This document shows positions 16,107-17,289 of a stretch of DNA of 17,289 nt, piece after piece. The notes beneath the pieces are model-generated. The model worked only from the letters and a program-made list of their open reading frames with translations. It was not told where the DNA came from and did no database searches. Origin of the DNA: Chitinophaga pinensis (GTDB lineage Bacteria; Bacteroidota; Bacteroidia; UKL13-3); contig CAMCQX010000003.1 of the NCBI GenBank assembly GCA_945876985.1, positions 1 through 17,289 of the forward strand, in the 5' to 3' direction. The position numbers and the translations under genes were made by a program. Position 1 is the stretch's first letter. Each line of letters starts with the position of its first letter.

Positions 16107-16625
16107 ATGCAAAACTACCTATACTTTTTTAAGGCAACCATTTTGAATTGGCAAAAATTATTGAAACAAGATAAATACAAACAAATTATTTGTGATAGTC
16201 TTAGCTATCTAGTTAAAAAAAACAGAGTAGTGGTATTTGGATTTGTAATAATGCCAAACCACATTCACATAGTTTGGCACATAAATGAACCAGATATATT
16301 GGAAACTGTTCAAAGAGATTTTTTGAAGTATACAGCACAGCAAATCAAATTTGATTTAGTGAAAAACCATTTGAATGTTTTACCCTATTTTAAAAGTAAT
16401 GCCAAAGACAGAAATTATCAATTTTGGGAAAGAAGGCCTTATTATTCAAAATTATTTAACAGAGAAGTAGTAGAAGAAAAGTTAAATTATATTCATAATA
16501 ATCCAATGAACAAGAAATGGAATTTGTGCAATGCTCCTGAACTATATCCATTCTCATCGGCTTCATTTTATTTAACAAACAATTGCACCTTTGATTTTAT
16601 TACCGATTATAGAGAATGTATTTAG
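16107..16625 (+). CDS. REP-associated tyrosine transposase (RAYT, Y1/IS200-like)
   Basis: This is a 172-residue Y1 (HUH) transposase. The HUH metal-binding motif is H52-I-H54 in IMPNHIHIVWH, and the conserved (L)NYIHNNP (126-133) supplies the likely catalytic tyrosine Y128. FWERRPYYSKLF and LYPFSSASFY are further RAYT-like segments. Length and motifs match single-copy RAYTs, which nick REP hairpins as single strands and spread REP sequences. The gene is flanked by inverted REP pairs, so it sits with its own substrate. It appears intact. Its 5' and 3' ends are each repeated once outside the element. Confidence 0.88.
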   Translation: MQNYLYFFKATILNWQKLLKQDKYKQIICDSLSYLVKKNRVVVFGFVIMPNHIHIVWHINEPDILETVQRDFLKYTAQQIKFDLVKNHLNVLPYFKSNAKDRNYQFWERRPYYSKLFNREVVEEKLNYIHNNPMNKKWNLCNAPELYPFSSASFYLTNNCTFDFITDYRECI

Positions 16626-16633
16626 ATTAAATT

Positions 16634-16661
16634 GGTTGGTGAAAACACCAACCATAGGCAA
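16634..16661. repeat. REP unit 3 (inner right)
   Basis: The hairpin GGTTGGTG-AAAA-CACCAACC (16634-16653) is followed by ATAGGCAA, the exact reverse complement of units 1 and 2. It lies 8 bp after the transposase stop codon and could also work as a transcript-end hairpin. Confidence 0.85.
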
Positions 16662-16662
16662 T

Positions 16663-16716
16663 TTAACAAACAATTGTACTTTTGATTTTATTACCGATTA
16701 TAGAAAATGGATTTAA
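16663..16716 (+). pseudogene. 3' fragment of a RAYT transposase gene (outer copy)
   Basis: The fragment encodes LTNNCTFDFITDYRKWI and a stop, matching the last residues of the complete gene (ending YRECI), with a few base changes. It lies directly after REP unit 3 and before REP unit 4. It pairs with the 5' fragment as the remains of the outer element. Confidence 0.8.
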
Positions 16717-16723
16717 ATAAACT

Positions 16724-16751
16724 GGTTGGTGAAAACACCAACCACAGGCAA
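16724..16751. repeat. REP unit 4 (outer right)
   Basis: This has the same hairpin as unit 3 (16724-16743) followed by ACAGGCAA, one base different from the other three copies. It directly adjoins the truncated toxin gene. Confidence 0.85.
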
Positions 16752-16752
16752 T

Positions 16753-16896
16753 AGTAAACCACATAAACTAAGAGGGAATTTTGAACATCATTGGGAGTGT
16801 CATATTCAACCAGATTGGTTATTAATATGGTTATGTGATTTGGATAAAAAAGAAATTCATTTAATTAGAACTGGAACTCATAGTGATTTATTCTAA
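16753..16896 (+). pseudogene. 5'-truncated YafQ/RelE-superfamily toxin gene
   Basis: The frame encodes 47 residues clearly matching the C-terminal half of YafQ-type mRNA endoribonuclease toxins: PHKLRGNF, ECHIQPDWLLIW and RTGTHSDLF. The equivalents of E. coli YafQ His50, His63, Asp67, Trp68, His87 and Phe91 are all kept, but the N-terminal half (about 40-45 residues) and start codon are missing. REP unit 4 abuts the break. No N-terminal half lies to the left of the mobile element and no cognate antitoxin gene adjoins, so insertion was accompanied by deletion. The frame is open upstream through the REP unit to a TAA at 16714-16716 without an ATG. Confidence 0.82.
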
Positions 16897-17017
16897 TTTT
16901 AAATACTTTGTTTTATTATACATCCTAGTTTTGGATTTTAATTTTAAGTTCAAAAGTCCTAATCAGCACCAAAAAAGTTAGCTCCTTGTTTTGATTTATA
17001 AATCGAACAAAAAAACA

Positions 17018-17025
17018 TACTTTTG
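17018..17025 (+). promoter_or_regulatory. Candidate -7 promoter element for mnmE
   Basis: TACTTTTG is an exact TAnnTTTG match only 6 bp before the mnmE ATG. TTTTG at 16989-16993 is a possible -33 element, 24 bp upstream, slightly wide. Transcription would start at or within a few bases of the start codon. Apart from this, nothing recognisable lies between 16897 and 17031. Confidence 0.55.
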
Positions 17026-17031
17026 CTGTTC

Positions 17032-17289
17032 ATGAGTAATTATTTAAGAAGCGATTTAAACGACACCATTTGTGCTTTAGCAACGCCTGAAGGCATTGGT
17101 GCCATTGGTGTAATAAGAATAAGTGGAAGTAACGCCATGTACATTGTAAACCATGTTTTTAAAGGTAAAAACCTTGCATCACAAGCTACTCATACCGCTC
17201 ATTTTGGAAGAATCATAGATGTTTCTGATATAGAAAATCCTAAGATTATAGATGAAGTATTGGCCACTATTTTTGTAGCACCAAAATCA
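17032..17289 (+). CDS. mnmE: tRNA modification GTPase MnmE (TrmE), N-terminal part
   Basis: The first 86 codons are in the window and the gene continues past its right edge. The N-terminus DTICALATPEGIGAIGVIRISG (residues 11-32) is the formyl-tetrahydrofolate-binding TrmE domain; the GTPase domain would follow outside. MnmE works with MnmG (GidA) to add the carboxymethylaminomethyl group to the wobble uridine of several tRNAs. The ATG at 17032 leaves the usual short lead before the conserved DTI. The next in-frame ATG falls after the conserved motif, so this start is secure, although hardly any leader is possible with the promoter seen. Confidence 0.93.
   Translation, partial: MSNYLRSDLNDTICALATPEGIGAIGVIRISGSNAMYIVNHVFKGKNLASQATHTAHFGRIIDVSDIENPKIIDEVLATIFVAPKS

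Larger units (their letters stand above)
16053..16661 (+). mobile_element. Complete REP-RAYT-REP element (609 bp)
   Basis: The ends are an inverted pair: TTGCCTAT plus GGTTGGTG-TTTT-CACCAACC plus AAT on the left, and its exact reverse complement on the right. Each end is itself a hairpin. The transposase gene fills the interior. Intact ends and an intact gene suggest a recent or still competent copy. IS200/IS605-type elements make no target duplication; the AATT on either side of GCC...GGC could be chance. Confidence 0.8.
15949..16751 (+). mobile_element. Outer RAYT/REP element remnant containing a nested full copy
   Basis: The span is bounded by REP units in opposite orientation, with outer ends TTGCCTAT at 15949 and ACAGGCAA at 16744-16751. 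Its own material is only a left piece (15949-16052: REP plus the first 17 codons of a transposase gene) and a right piece (16662-16751: the last codons plus REP). Joined, they would make a non-autonomous element of about 194 bp with an internal deletion. A complete element (16053-16661) lies precisely between them. Nested insertion explains this most simply; repeated end duplication is the alternative. Confidence 0.7.

Noticed and set aside
16049..16666. 4-bp target duplication (AATT) around the inner element
   Set aside because: The outer copy shows no matching duplication, IS200/IS605-type transposition does not create one, and AATT is frequent in this AT-rich DNA.
15949..16751. CRISPR array suggested by four similar palindromic repeats
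   Set aside because: Copies are in two orientations, spacing is irregular, the intervening DNA is transposase sequence, and no cas gene is present.

Overview
The window is AT-rich and looks like a chromosome segment of a Bacteroidota (Bacteroidetes) species. The evidence is a protein ending in a type IX secretion (T9SS) sorting domain, a lipoprotein whose mature N-terminus resembles a Bacteroidota surface-export signal, the lack of obvious Shine-Dalgarno sequences, and several exact matches to the Bacteroidota -7 promoter element TAnnTTTG. I cannot name the genus.

Region 1 (1-12138) looks like one regulated transport and catabolism locus. A MocR-type regulator (GntR helix-turn-helix fused to an aminotransferase-like domain; its C-terminus is outside the window) runs leftward. 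Divergent from it are eight tightly packed rightward genes: a T9SS-secreted lamin-tail-domain (LTD) protein, a lipoprotein with Calx-beta and LTD domains, a DcuC-family C4-dicarboxylate transporter, an isoaspartyl-dipeptidase (IadA) homologue, an OprO/OprP-like porin, a secreted M14 zinc carboxypeptidase, a second OprO/OprP-like porin and a DctA dicarboxylate symporter. Gaps are at most 18 bp and two genes overlap, so one operon is likely. The divergent gap carries two exact 11-bp direct repeats containing ATACCA, a plausible MocR operator. My reading is uptake and breakdown of an acidic isopeptide or C4-dicarboxylate amide: a secreted peptidase trims it, anion-type porins admit it, an inner-membrane transporter imports it, and cytoplasmic IadA splits it. 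The IadA homologue keeps its metal ligands but has Lys where E. coli IadA has Glu77, so the substrate may not be a classical beta-aspartyl dipeptide.

Region 2 (12139-15937) holds a Rhizobium-type L-asparaginase, a 61-residue protein of unknown function, PabB (aminodeoxychorismate synthase component I) and a secreted WG-repeat protein. The asparaginase may belong functionally with region 1. The pabB start codon lies inside an 11-bp inverted repeat that resembles the REP palindromes further downstream.

Region 3 (15938-16896) is a small mobile-element nest. A complete REP-associated tyrosine transposase (RAYT) gene flanked by inverted palindromic REP units sits inside the remains of a second, internally deleted copy of the same element, so both the 5' and the 3' end of the transposase gene occur twice. 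The right edge abuts a 5'-truncated YafQ/RelE-family toxin gene.

Region 4 (16897-17289) has a perfect -7 promoter element almost touching the start codon of mnmE (tRNA modification GTPase), which runs off the window and may be transcribed without a leader.
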